A stretch of 64,000 bases of DNA from Drosophila persimilis (GCF_003286085.1 NW_020825329.1:1178001-1242000), one strand, 5' to 3'. Positions 11,641-24,230 are shown, counted from the stretch's first letter. The notes: generated from the letters alone by a model not told the origin. Numbers and translations: made by a program.

Positions 11641-14600
11641 AATAATCAGCCACGCCACATAATCGTTTTACATATTGGTTGATTTCAGGTTGTAGTCTAT
11701 GGTATGTCGCTGATTCAGTACGTACGCCCCACCGCCGTAAACATTACCGTTAAGTTATTCAAGCTGGTGTCGACGACCTCGATCTACTAGATTATGGACT
11801 AAGGGCAGGCTCTAGCTCGCAACACACGCTGTTCACTAAAATAAATGTATAGTTTTAAACTGAATGTAAATGTAAATTATTTTTATTTTCATTATTACAT
11901 GTTATCATTATCGCATGAAATTTCTCCTCTGTTACTTGATCGGTTCTCTTTTCATTCCTGCTCATACATAGTTTTTGTCTTATGCATTTGCTTATTTTAC
12001 CCCTTATATGGTATAAGTAGATATTAATATGCTGCGCTACCATTACAAACTACAATATACTCCTCATTCTCACCAACATACAAATACATATGCATACAAG
12101 GGTGCATACATGTCAATTGAATTAAATTAATTTCATATTGATTGATCGGATCGGCCTGCATTGTATGTATGTGGTTTGCAATGTGATGTTTTGTTATGTG
12201 TTATTTGTGCATCGTACATTGTTTATGTATATTCCAAATCAAAATTACTATGTGGTGTGAAATTTAACAAAGTTTTCGAATATTACTGATCTGTGAACGA
12301 TGTCGGGTTGTACTAATTATGTACAATATGTATTGTGTGACCGTAAGTGTGCGTGTGAAACAAATGATACCTGTCCAAGAATGAAATCAGAGCAAGGGGT
12401 ATTAAGGAGGCACAGCCTGTCGTCCTCTTAGGCTCCCACTTTGTCTGTTTTTCTGACTGCTTTCCCGATAAGCCAGGGATCAGCTTTATTTTGTATGCCG
12501 CTTACTCTCCCCGATTTATGTATGTATGTATGTTTTAATGTGTCTTGGATGTAGTAGTATGTGTTATCCTAACGATTTTGAAATATTATTCGGAATCAGG
12601 TTTGTTATGATGTGGTAAACTATCGTTCTATTGTATGTATCTTTATGAATGTATGAATGTTTTTGTATGTATGTTTTCTTAAGTGAATGGTGCATTACGG
12701 TATGTACGATCGCTCTGTGGCGGAATCTGGGACTGAATCTAGATTTCGGTTATTTCCGTTGGATGGTATAAATTCGGTTTAGTGGTCAGGTTAGCTGTGG
12801 CAGTACAAGAATAAAATTCGCCCAGAGTACAAAAGAGAAATAAGAACTAAAGCTTGTTGGGTTTTTTAATTGTTTGGGTTTCGTAAAAAAGCATGTGCAC
12901 TTATTCGCAATGGATTGTGGATTAAAAAATTGTTTAAATAAAACTATAGAGTTTATACAAAATGCATAATTAACGCGTTAATTTTGATCTATATTTGCAG
13001 CCATCTCAGATGAGTTCTTAGATTATTCACCGTCTGTTATTTTGTCGGTCATCGATTATAATTTGTGTCTATTCGCTGTGGCAAGAACAGAGTTCTGTGT
13101 TTGAGTGTGTGTGTGTGTTTATAAATAATACACACTATTCTATGTGAGAACTTATCGAATTCTTATATTCTTCAATGTTCATGTAATGTTAATTTTAAAT
13201 CTCGTCACTTTCACCACTAACCATACAGTATACATACATATAATGTATGGTTAGTGCTTTCACACAAATGGAGCACACGATGCATCAATATATTGTTTAT
13301 TTTATACGATTTTTTTTTTCGTTCCTTGATGTTTTTTGTTTTTGTTTTATTCAATATACAATGTCTATAACGTTTCACCTAAACATTTGTTTTGTATATA
13401 AATAAGTATATATACTATATGTATATACACACATACTTTCTTTAATTTGAAGAAACACTTCACTATACTGCTTGGTTCATTTACAAAATAAAAGTATGAA
13501 ATTAAAAAGTAAACATCAAATAAAAACAAAACTTAAAAAGAACTTAAAACTTACAGTTGAGTTCTTTGAATTTCACCTTTACCATATTCAAAATACTTAA
13601 CACGAATGTTAATATACATAAATGCATACGAAACATGCATACATATACATGAGTTGTTTCATTTATCCTTTATCATTATATACGCGGACATCATTTGCTA
13701 ATGCATTAGCATTAAGCTGAGCTGCCTTTGGATACCTTAGTCGCTAATTTTCTACACGTCGTCTATATAAACGTAATCTAATAAATATTGTTATAATTTC
13801 AGTCGAAATGCCCATCGTGCAGGTTATTGCACGAGGAGTAAATGTGTGTATGCGTGTGGTTTGGTGAATGTAAATGTCTATGGGATTCAGAGCGTTTAGG
13901 TAAATTCAATTTCCAAGCCATTCCCAAGGCATTTAACTCTCTTTAGTAACAAATTCGTAATTGGCACCTCACCTCCACCGCCTTACATTACATCTTGCCT
14001 GGATATGCCACGCAATTCGGGAATGATAATCGCCACATTTTCAGCCATACTGCCAAACTGCCAATTGTTTGTATCGTCTGTTTGGCCGAACTTTGTGTCT
14101 TTTTACATTGCCGTAGAGTTGGATGATTCGGTGATTTACGTGAACTTACGCCATAATGCGATTTTACAAACAGAAAAGGGCACAATATCGATAAGGATCG
14201 ATAGTGTAGACATAGTGGCTAGTGGCTAGGCACGTTATGGTGTATATATGCAGTTAGCTGTGTAGCTAGTGCTATGTATACCTGGCCCATTGTTCTGCAC
14301 TTAATCTCAATTGCTGCCGACATCCTTCATTTACTTAAGTGGATTACATTTAAATCTAGATTGCTACATCTAATTTTTAATACGATTGAAATATTTAATT
14401 TGTTTACTTATGAATTCTATTTCACCTTTCTCCTTTCTTTCTGTTCTATTTTCGTATATTTTCGAATCACTGTGATTCGACTCAATTACAATTAGATTAG
14501 AAAATCAATAAATACAATTTCACCCCTCCGAAGTCACACATATAGCATTCAAATTTAATATTTTCATATTTTCGCTTATTAAGACGAATGGAAAATGAGG

Positions 14601-14676
14601 AAAATGAGTGTAAGTGACCTTTACGATATAAATAAATAATTCAGAGCGGAACGGGTCAACTGGTGGCTCAACAAAT
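11641..14676. other. 3' flank of Ephrin, possibly a long 3' UTR
   Basis: About 3 kb of AT-rich DNA downstream of the Ephrin stop codon (minus strand), with TATG/CATA microsatellites near 12515-12535 and 12610-12675. Long 3' UTRs are common for neural guidance genes in flies, so part of this may be transcribed with Ephrin; that is inference. No coding frame or transposon was recognised. Confidence 0.45.
13215..13256. repeat. Short perfect inverted repeat (possible RNA hairpin)
   Basis: CACTAACCATAC at 13215-13226 is repeated in inverted form as GTATGGTTAGTG at 13245-13256, giving a 12-bp perfect stem around an 18-base AT-rich loop. It lies downstream of Ephrin, where it could fold in a 3' UTR. 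Confidence 0.6.
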
Positions 14677-17600
14677 TCACCGATTGCTTTTCGTGTTGGT
14701 AACTTGGCAGTTCTTGCTGGAGGGACTGAATGCCTTATTTTCTGGGCGGCAACGCTGGGTGGGCAATGCGATCCGAATTACTTGGTGCATTGCAAGGATC
14801 GCGAAAATGCTGACTAAAGATGAATTTATCCAGTGGGCAGACATGCAAACGGCTAAAGAGGAAGGCAATGGCAGCCAGGAGCATAGCCAGATCCAAACGT
14901 TGAAGTAATTTCTAGCTGTAATCGCCGAGCCACTGTTGTATGTAAGCTCTTCATTCTTTACAACCTCGTTGGGATGCTTGTCGTAATGGTGGTGATCATC
15001 TAGAAAACAAAGATTAGTATTAATCTAATGAAACTTATATTCAGTCATATAAATTAACATAAATTTCTCTCATAAATGATAAATTACTTATTCAAGAAGT
15101 TGACATTGGCCGTAGGGTGCGAATTTGTATGTCTATGTGTAGATCGCTAAAACAAATATTGAATATTCAATTCTGACATTGGCATTTATACTTAATAGAA
15201 TTCAAGCACCTCTGCCTCCAGACAATAGTTCGAAATAATGTATAATCTGATACATTCCTTTTTATAAATTGGGTTATCCGTCAAATTCCTATTATACAGA
15301 ATTTCGCATCGATTGAACTGCCATGTCGTTATAGAGATGCCTCTGTCCTTAGTATATTCCTTCTGCGTCGACTATTTGCCTGATTCAATGCAAACTATCG
15401 GTATAAAAACTCCGGCAGTATAAAGTGAAACCTTCAATCTGAGATATTAATATGTTTAACAAAACTAATTTATTTCCATCGTATTTGTTGAATGCGTTTC
15501 TTTGAAGATCATACAAAATTGACCAAGATTAGAATGATGGACAATTTTTGTGACAAAGAAAAGACGAATCTCATAGGGTATAAAAAGCTTCGGCTCTGTA
15601 CTTAATTAGAATTTACAAATATTTACTCCCGGTATAGAGTATATAAAATTAGTTTAAATGTACATAGTTATCAGTCAGAAGGAGGAGATTTGGGCCTCAT
15701 ACAGTACACGTACATAATTATGAGATTCTTTTGAAAAGTATCATTTTGTATACATAGAAGTTTGCTGAGTTCACAGGAAGAGGGGGAGTGTAAAATGAAT
15801 TTCTGGATGCTTTACGTAAGTAATTTTCATATTTTCATATTTTGATTATCATTTATTGCTGTGTGATTGGTAAAGTTATTATGAGTAAAAATTTGACTGT
15901 CTGTGGTGTTCTCAATTTTGATTCGATTTGTGTATTCTGGATTGAACAATGGTCTGTTATCAATAGCAAATGATGTAAGAGTCCATTTCGCCCAAATTCA
16001 TGGTGTTCTGCACTACGCTACTTTGATTTGTGTCAACGACTGGTGGTAAGTAAAAAACATTACTATCACGTGCAATGTTCAATGAAATGGCTCCGCTGTT
16101 ACCGTTGCCACCACCAACATTTTTTGTTTTGTAATGATCATCGGAGGACTGTTTAATTAATGTACCCTTACCATTGCCATTAGAGTTGCCGTTGACATTA
16201 CCCTTGTGCGATGGATAACTGTGCTGCGTTGGCACGTTGTTTATCCGAATGCCAGTTTGAATGTGGTGATGTCCCGGATATGCTATATTTACCCCACCGC
16301 GGCCAGGTGGAAGCATGTTTATGCTACCATGACCATGACCAGGAGATAAGATAATTCCACCACCAACGCCGCTAGAGCCAACATTGTTGCCCATAATGTT
16401 CGGTTGAATAGGTATACGGTTGAACTGATCGATGTTCGTATTGATAGAGGTGCCCAAGCCATTCATGGGTCCATTGTTTGGATTTGTGGCTATTCCCACT
16501 GAGGGTGATCCGCCCGAGAGGCCTCCGTTGACACCGCTTATTCCAATAGTGTTTCCGGGACCAGTATTGTGGCCGTGAACATGTCCGTGACTGTCATCAT
16601 GGGCAGCGATATTGACACTGTTGCCACCCCCTGGATCTGCGCCTGACACAGCCACGGATGTGGTGGTTTGTGTGGTCTTATTCTTTTCTTCGGTGGCACA
16701 ACACACTTTAAATACGACTTTCATATTGTTTGTAGAGCAACGACCCCCAATGCGTCGATACAAGTCGTCTTTCGATGAAGTTGCTGCGTTTGAGAACAAA
16801 AACATTAAACGGTTTTGATTACCAAAAGCATATTCCAATCCATTTTATATAAACGAACTCACAAATGAAGTAATAATCATTTCCAGGTAGGAACTCCAAG
16901 CCACCTGGCTGCGGTGTAAATGGCCGGAAAGTTATTGTAAAAAACATTAATTTCTGAGGTTTATCACATATAGCTATTACTCGCGGATCTGCATTTGTTA
17001 TGCGACATGTTTCGTACTCCACTTTAGACACATTGTATATTATATATTTCTCCGTTTCGTTTTCAAATGTCCCTGGCTCGTACACTGGACATATTATGTG
17101 CACCTGGTCAAATTCGAAGGCCAGGTTGCCTTTGTTGACATCAATTATGTGATCGGTGTTATCTATCCGAAATCTGCGGGATAAATTAATAAGAAATAAT
17201 GCACACATTTTCATTGTAAATTCAATTCACATATGGAATCAACTTCCCCAAAATATTCAGTCACTAAGAATTAAGCAGGCATTTAAAGAATGACACTGTA
17301 TTGATTAGATTCATGTATGTTCAATATTGTTTAAATATATGTATGTTCATAAGTTTAAAATAATATTGTATTACTGCATTACAACCCTGAGTGACTACGC
17401 ATACGACTAAAACGAAAACACAGCATCATAGAGAATTACCGCAATATCTACCCAGAATACAGAAAACCATTTCCCATTCTATGTCTGCATCTTTTAATGA
17501 AGCCTCCTGACGTTTGACCGGTAATAAGATATAACAGCTAATAATATTAATATCGTTCAGAAGTGCTTGCGCAAAGCATCAGTAAATGAAATAATTTTTA

Positions 17601-20600
17601 TCAAAATAGAAAGTCTTACACATATACTTCATGTTATATTAATTTTTTCAATTAGGTCGCGACACGTCAGATGTTCCAGAAAAAGACAGAAAAATTACTT
17701 TTACGTTTAATAACTTGGGAAATATTCATTCAACATTTCAAATATATGTGCAAAACATTTAAGTTTCGGGACTACTGCTCTTTTGACCTTATCGACCTTA
17801 TAAAAAAAAACGAAGGGGAACGTTGTGAGTTGCTGCGGACACCGCAACTCTACAGTTATACCCGATACTAGGTCAGTATGGCTCTCCTCCGGCAGACGCC
17901 GCTAATATTAAACGACACGACAAAGAGTGCGTGCGAGAGAGGCAGAAAATCAGTCTGAGCGTGACGTCGGGCGCTGCGTAGCCACTGCAAATTAATTTGT
18001 TCCTTTTGGCTATAAAAATGATCTGATCTGATTCAGATTCAGCAATCTAATAAATATGATCATTATCAATGATTCTGCGTTTTTAGTTTTCTTGTATCCT
18101 CAATATTATGGATGCAACAGTTTTTCGTCCTTTGTGGAGGCGGAAGGGGGTGTGGCGAAATTTTGACATAAAACGGTCAAGGTCCGATATCACAGGAGTG
18201 TGGATACCAAATTTCGTAGCTCTAGCTCTTATGGGTTCTGAGATCCCTGAACTCATATTTTGCAATTGGCAAAACCGACCATGAAACCTGTGATTTAGAG
18301 AGAGACAGAGCGAGAAGGAATGAAATTGTTTTCTTAATTCTGGCTATAATAATTATACGATCTGGTTCGGATTTTGCACTCTAGAAGATATAGTCATCTT
18401 CTACGATTCTGCGTTTTTAGTTTTCTCGTATCGTCGAAATTGTGGATGCCACAGATTTTCGCCCTTTGTGGGGGCGGAAGTGGGCGGAGAAAAGTTTTGA
18501 AATATACTTGTAGCAGTGACATATCACAGAAGTCCGGATATAACACGTCGTTGCTCTAGTCTTTGAGCACTATGCGCTGATAGGGACGGACAGACGGACA
18601 GACAGACAGGGCTCAATCGACTCGGCTATTGATGCTGATCAAGAATATATATACTTTTTGGGGTCGGAAACGATTCTTTCTGGACGTTACACACATCCAC
18701 TTTTACCACAAATCTAATATACCCCAATACTCATTTTGAGTATTGGGTATAAAAAGAGGCTCGTGTCGACAGGTGTATAAATTTGTTCCCGAAACAAAGT
18801 AGTTATCGACGGTATGGGTATGTTTTAAAGCAAGACAAAAGCCACAAAAGTTTTCCCAAGGAACCATTTCATATTAACTGGTCGTAAACTGTTTGTTCGG
18901 AAACTGGTCATCTACGACTGGACATGTTGCCACTTTTTCGATAGAGAGAAATATTAAGATCAACAAATTTTTTAACCACTCAATATATCGAATATCGAAG
19001 GGGTCATCTGCCTTGTAGTTTTTTTATCTTTTTAAGATACTTCGAGAAAGAAGTCGTACATTAACGCATTAAAAATCCACAGATTTACTCACTTTAAGAG
19101 TTGTCCCAATCATTTTTGTTCCCTCGGCGATTTCTATATTCCTGGACGATCTTGCATATGACAATATATATTTATATACTTATGTAAATAGGTACATGCT
19201 TCAAAAGAAACAAAATCGTCCAGGAATATAGAAATCGCTGAGGGCACAAAGACGATTGGGACGAATGTCAGCAAACCCCATTCCTATCCCATTCTTGGAC
19301 CCCTCTACGCACGCACGCACGCATGACTACAACCTCCTCGTCGTTTCCTTGGTTTCGTTGTGCCATTCCACGTTACTCTCCTTTGTTTTTTTTAAGCGCT
19401 TTGTAAATTAAAAATCACCCCTAATGATGAAGTACGCATATTTTACAGGCCGTCTTTAGCGACACACTCACCATCACGCATCGACTTGCAACTAGGGTTA
19501 CATGCTCTTGCTGGGCGCACGGTATATATTTTTATTTGCACATGTTTGAATACGTAGCCACCCACCCAAAATCCCAGTAGGACTAGCAACAACAAGACCA
19601 GATGCACACCCCAACAACGCAATCACCTCTCCGCCTCACCTTTTGCGTAAGAAGAGGGAGCATTTCTGTGGGATATCTTTCTGTCTACATATCATGTGTA
19701 TAACATGGCAAATCATTAAAGCGAGTTTAATCATTGCAATGAACTACAATGCACTACATACCCAATGGATCCAAAAAATGCATTACAAAATTGGATTACA
19801 GGATACTGGCTCTGAAGTTTGTAACGTAACTTATAGAAGGACGCACCCATGCTAACTTGTCTCATAACTAGTTTTAAAGCCATCTAACGAAATGATGTAC
19901 TTACATACTGATGTAGTCTACATTTATCTATACCATATCATATCAAACTTTTTTCTTTGCTAAGATAATCCAAACAATGTTTTATATTTCTGTTAAATGT
20001 TTTTTTATCCGGGTGAAGCAAAAGCTCAAGATTTCTGAATATTTAACTGTAGATCGTTCTAATTTAGGGTTATATTAAACTTACATGCTGTTCGATGTGT
20101 TCCAATGCATGTAGAAGGTTTTGGCGCAGCTTGACATGGTCGAAAGCAAAACGGTTTCTATGCAGATTAGCGTGAGCAAAGTGACGAACGATGTAGCGCC
20201 TAATGTGGGCAAAGAAATTAACATTTTGCATCGCACCAGCGATGAGGATGAGGAGCGGTTTTTGTTCTTGATATTGGGATGTTGATGTTGCTTTAACGTC
20301 CTATTCGCACCTATTTCTGTTGATGTTCTTGCATCCGATTCGATTTCTACTCCTTCGCTAACTGCTGTATCCGCTGCAGCCGATTGCTGCTGTTCCAATG
20401 ATTTTTTGGACTGGAACGGCATAAATGTTTTGTTAGCAATGCTCTTGCTTTTGCTCTTCGACTTTCGATGCATAGCTGGTTGGTTAATGGTGGTCGTTGT
20501 GGTAGTTGCCTGGTTTCGACTTCGATCACTTAGCATTCTTGTGGTAGTAGTTTGCATGTATAGCTTAATGTTCAATGGATAACCAGTAAATAGCTGTACC

Positions 20601-20878
20601 CGCTGCTCCTGTGGACACCTTTTGCAATTGGGGGAAGCTAGATCTCTGCCTTTCGCTTCCTGGTGTTTCTGTGGCTCATCCAGTTCCTTTTTCAAAGCCA
20701 AACAGCTCTGAAGTTTGTTGCGACTTAGTTGGGGCTTATTGCAGCATGGCACGGATGATTGCCTGGCATTGCTTACTTCGGCTTCTACCAATGGCTGGGT
20801 CTGCGTCTGGATGTGGATCTGGCTCTGTGACTGGTTCCAGGAGAAAGTCGCACGCAACTTTTTTGCCCGATCTTGCAT
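14677..20878 (-). CDS. Ephrin: Ephrin (Eph receptor ligand, axon guidance)
   Basis: Ephrin is the single fly ligand of Eph receptor tyrosine kinases and acts at neuronal membranes. Coding exons: 20085-20878, 16863-17173, 16172-16783 and 14677-14999. Exon 1 encodes a long basic, Gln/Ser/Thr-rich N-terminal extension ending in a hydrophobic segment (LGATSFVTLLTLICIETVLL), then FYMHWNTSNS, the start of the ephrin fold. Exons 2 and 3 carry the receptor-binding domain: HIICPVYEP, YETCRIT, AICDKP, NDYYFIS and a Cys pair in GGRCSTNN and VFKVC, the four expected cysteines. A Gly/Asn-rich linker follows. The last exon encodes a hydrophobic C-terminus containing WIWLCSWLPLPSSL. The N-terminal membrane segment agrees with the unusual structure reported for fly Dephrin. 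The exon 3 donor at 16172 (GTAAGG) gives an in-frame join; otherwise the frame reads on to a stop at 15960. Confidence 0.9.
17810..18755 (+). mobile_element. DINE-1/INE-1-like element, copy C, in Ephrin intron 1
   Basis: Begins after a run of A at about 17810 and ends with the palindrome and TATAAAAAG at 18755. Compared with copies A and B it lacks one of the three internal GGGGCGGAAG modules, so it is about 0.95 kb. It lies in the intron between the first and second coding exons of Ephrin, antisense to the gene. Confidence 0.8.
18756..20084. other. Remainder of Ephrin intron 1
   Basis: Non-coding intronic DNA apart from the long hairpin listed separately (19103-19262) and a short CGCACGCACG microsatellite near 19310. 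No exon with matching phase was recognised. Confidence 0.5.
19103..19262. repeat. Long inverted repeat (48-bp arms, 64-base loop) in Ephrin intron
   Basis: The left arm (19103-19150) and right arm (19215-19262) are near-perfect reverse complements, with a handful of mismatches. A shared core reads ATCGTCCAGGAATATAGAAA on the right arm. The transcribed form would fold into a long hairpin. It could be a small foldback element or a hairpin-RNA source; nothing in the sequence decides between these. Confidence 0.85.
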
Positions 20879-21783
20879 TCTGTTAGTACTCTTTGTTCGA
20901 TGTGAATAGACTGCTTAACTGATCTATATATTTAGTATATATTTAGTGTGTAAGTAAATTGCAAACGTCTGAATGGTTTCTTTCTCTGAGATTAATCTAA
21001 TGGCTGCGTCGGCACATGCCGAAATGTATCTTGCTCCATCTGTAACCAAGATAAGAGTTAATGTGAAGGGTTTTTGGTACGTCAAGATTAATAAGATAGT
21101 GTATTGCGGTAGCCCCGCAATTGGACACCAATTGCAACAGTGCCAAGTGTCAGTACATGGAACGTTGATGAGTTCACGGGTGTCAAAATCATAAGAATTC
21201 CAATGATCCTGCTAGCATAAGGCGCATTTGAGTAAAAGGTGATACGGTGTAAGACTTGAAAGCAAGACATTCTCCCGTGTAGGATCACACAACTCATCTT
21301 TAGCACCACATTCACTTTCACATCCGTTTTGCCACTATTAACTTAACCCCAGGTACTGACACTTCCACCACACATGCATGTGTACTAGTTTGTACAAATA
21401 TTGTGTGCAAATGCATAAAATAAATATTTTCCTATTGCCCCAAAAGCAGTCACAATTTTTCTGGATTTTCGCTGAGCCTGGGAGACACCGTGGATTGAGT
21501 GCCGTGCGGCAATAAATTTTAAGCAAAATCGACTCATCTCAAATTAACACTGAACACTGGTCCGACGGTTTTTAATTGCTTATTAGTAGCATAGAATATC
21601 TAGTAGTATTGTAGTGCACGTAACGTGTTACTGTTTCTGCTTCGACTAGGACTTTTCAGGACTACAATGACTTTTAAGTTGAAATCAAATTCATTGTACG
21701 GCCTAGCGCTGGCCCTCGGACTCCTGTCGTCTTTCGTTTATAAAAACTTCTTGACGGCAAGCATATCCGTGCCTGCTTATGTA
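20879..21783. other. 5' flank of Ephrin
   Basis: Sequence upstream of the Ephrin start codon (minus strand) up to the Tc1-like insertion. It probably includes 5' UTR exons and promoter. Open frames on both strands near 20930-21345 are discussed as a finding. A small frame with a hydrophobic stretch begins at ATG 21667 on the plus strand and runs into the Tc1-like element. None of these is a confident gene. Confidence 0.4.
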
Positions 21784-22326
21784 CAGTATTTCAAGAAACT
21801 CTTTACACACTGAAAATAAATTTAATTTTTTGACTTTGGATAAGAAAATAATGGCTTTTGATTCAAATTTATAGAATTTTTTTAATTCATTACCATTCAG
21901 GGATTAATTATAAAGTAGCAGCGGTTTTTGGGCTGTCTTTTTCCCACTTTCTTCTTCAAGTAGGCCCACAAATTTTCAATGGGGTTAAGATCGGGACTCC
22001 GGGGTGGTGTATCAATAACTTTTCCACAGTTGTGAAGCAGTCTCACATTGGACTCTTTATGTTTGGGATCATTGCCATTGAAATGAGCCAAAATTTCTAC
22101 GCACTGCTTTTTAGATTTGTTTTTAAAATTTGGAGGTACTGTTTGGCATCCACTGTGTTCTCTATAAATGCAATATTTCCCACTCCTCGGCTATAGATGC
22201 ACCCCCAAATCATAACCGAAAGTTTTCCAAATTTTACAGTAGGAATGATGTTATTCGGTTATTTTCTTATCCAAAGTCAAAAAATTTAATTTATTTTCTG
22301 TGTGTAAAGAGTTTTTTGACGTACTG
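21784..22326 (-). mobile_element. Internally deleted Tc1-like DNA transposon
   Basis: A 543-bp element with terminal inverted repeats of about 65-70 bp. The ends read CAGTAYGTCAA or CAGTATTTCAA, followed by ACTCTTTACACAC and TTTTTGACTTTGGATAAG. It is flanked by TA on both sides (21782-21783 and 22327-22328), the target preference of Tc1/mariner elements. The interior on the minus strand keeps the C-terminal third of a transposase: GCIYSRGVGNIAFIEN with a frame change, NDPKHKESNV, then the signature [20 protein letters not shown]. The last catalytic Asp-type motif (SPDLNPIE) survives but the N-terminal DNA-binding half is gone. A family member of normal length would be about 1.7 kb. Confidence 0.9.
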
Positions 22327-22792
22327 TATGCATATGTATGTATACACCAAATGAGACGTTTTCTGTATACATACACGGCGTATACATACACACTTACACC
22401 GAAGTCCTCTCCCCCCCCCCCCACAAACTACTAGGTATAATCTTTGCTATGTTATGTTAAAATTTTGACTCAATTTTCATTTACAATGTTTAACTTGTAA
22501 CAAGAAAACTTTTTCGAGCATTCATATATACTCATAAAAATGGGGAAACACAAACAAACACGAACACACACAGGTTTTTATGTACACATTTTCCAAACGA
22601 ATCGAATCACTTTTTTCCATTTGCTTGCTTTCAGAACGTACAAAAGCGCTGTATTTGCATTCGAATCATTTTAGTTCTTTTAGTTTTTTCAATAGACGTG
22701 TTTATCTAAATATACATATAAATATGGTAATCTAGAACTACTTTAAGAGCAAAAGAGTAAAAAAAATGTACTTTACTTTACTTTACTTTAAG
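22327..22792. other. Spacer between Tc1-like element and hAT relic
   Basis: AT-rich with TATG/CATACA tracts, a C10 homopolymer near 22409 and a TTTAC tandem repeat at about 22767-22790 directly before the hAT end. No gene seen. Confidence 0.45.
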
Positions 22793-23640
22793 CAGTGTGA
22801 CCGCGGATTTATCGATAAAATATACCGTCCGACCCTCAGAAATATACCGAAACATACCGCCTCATTTTCAAAATACCCGTAAATATACTGACGAATACGA
22901 GTTCTATTTTACATATTCCTCGTTTTTGATATTCCGTCGAATATTACTAGCTATATAGAACATTTAGCCATGCCCACATAATTTTGATACGATTGGTGAA
23001 TCTATTTCCTACTTGATGGGCCTATTCGAAATAATTGTTTTATTCATTCATTTAATAATCTTAAGTCTTAATAAGACTTATTAATAATAATAAAGTCTAA
23101 ATAATATACTAATCACTAACATCACTATCGTCACTAACGATGTCGCTGGGATTTTTTAACAGCATTTCAGTGTTCGGTTAGAAATTCTCGCAACTGTTGT
23201 TCTTTCTTAGACCTTGTCTTACATATAAAAGATTTGAAACATTTATAATTTATATTCTTAAATCTATTTCTTGTATTTGTTTTTATTAAGTTCACTTCGG
23301 AGAAAATTCTTTTGTGTGTTTTTAATAAACTAAAGAACCTCATAATTTTTTAAGGGGACAAATTCACTATCGATTCCCTGCGGATCTTTAATAAGTTGAG
23401 GAAATCTTTTATACAGGTCATGCAAATTGGCCATTGACTATGTCTTCAAGGTTTAGGAATGAGAGAAGTTTAAAAACCTTCTCGTTAAAAGGCAGCCTTT
23501 TCTTTAATTGTATACTTCACTCGATCAAAAATGACTGTGCTCTTTGGAAAAATGCATATTTTTCATTTCTTTCTAATTTTGACACTTCGAGACAGTGAAT
23601 TCTGCAGATAAATTTTTTTCTATGGCCAATTCGTACTCAA
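22793..23640 (-). mobile_element. hAT-like DNA transposon relic with transposase C-terminus
   Basis: The left edge is CAGTGTGACC (22793-22802), matching the CAGNG-type ends of hAT elements, and TATCGATA follows at 22810-22817. On the minus strand, 23168-23630 encodes pieces of a hAT transposase C-terminus. The pieces are FNEKVFKLLSFLNLEDIVNG, LYKRFPQLIKDPQGID then SEFVPLKNYEV, and, after a frame change, IFSEVNLIKTNTRNRFKN. This last piece is the typical hAT dimerisation-domain motif. The frame then runs to a stop at 23168. At least two frame changes or stops are visible, so it is dead. Its right side is cut by DINE-1 copy D at 23643. Bases 22793-23050 recur, inverted, upstream of ND-49. Confidence 0.78.
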
Positions 23641-23642
23641 AA

Positions 23643-24031
23643 ACGAGGGGGAACGTTGTGAGTTGCTGCGGAGACCGCAACTCTACATTTATACCCGATA
23701 CTTTGTCAGTATGGCTCTCCTCCGGCAAACGCCGCTAATATTAAGCGACACGACAAAGAGTGCGCGAGAGACAGAAAATCAGTCTAAGCGTGACGCCGGG
23801 CGCTGCGTAGCCACCGCAAATTGATTTGTTCCTTTTGGCTATAAAAATGATCCGATCTGATCCAGATTCAGCAATCTGATAGATATGGTCATTATCTATG
23901 ATTGTGCGTTTTCTCGAATCTGCAATATTGTGGATGCAACAGATTTTCGTCCTTTGTGGGGGCGGAAGGGGGTGGCGCGAAATATTGGGATATACGTTTT
24001 ATAGTGAGATCTAACAGGAGTGCGGATACTA
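23643..24031 (+). mobile_element. DINE-1/INE-1-like element, copy D (3' truncated)
   Basis: Contains the 5' hairpin and first internal module of the repeat (ACGAGGGGGAACG through GTGCGGATAC), then stops abruptly where the LOA LINE begins. The missing 3' part is not found directly on the other side of the LINE. Confidence 0.82.
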
Positions 24032-24230
24032 AAAAGAAAACTCTCAGTGAAATAACCCCAATCCAAGGTGACACTGTCATATGCCGAGGGATGCATGGCC
24101 GAGGGGGTGCTCGGTCGCTTATATGCGGACTCTGGATACCTGCCGACCTCCAGTTTTAATAAGGCTTCCCGGGGCACGCGAGCTATGCGCCGGGCGACTA
24201 ACCCCTTCCCGCCTACTCGTGGGATCAAGT

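Noticed and set aside
20611-20909. Plus-strand frames opposite Ephrin exon 1
   Set aside because: Shadow of the Ephrin N-terminal exon, which has a clear donor and joins in phase to exon 2.
22409-22422. Poly-C tract considered as a regulatory element
   Set aside because: A simple homopolymer in a microsatellite-rich spacer, with no supporting context.
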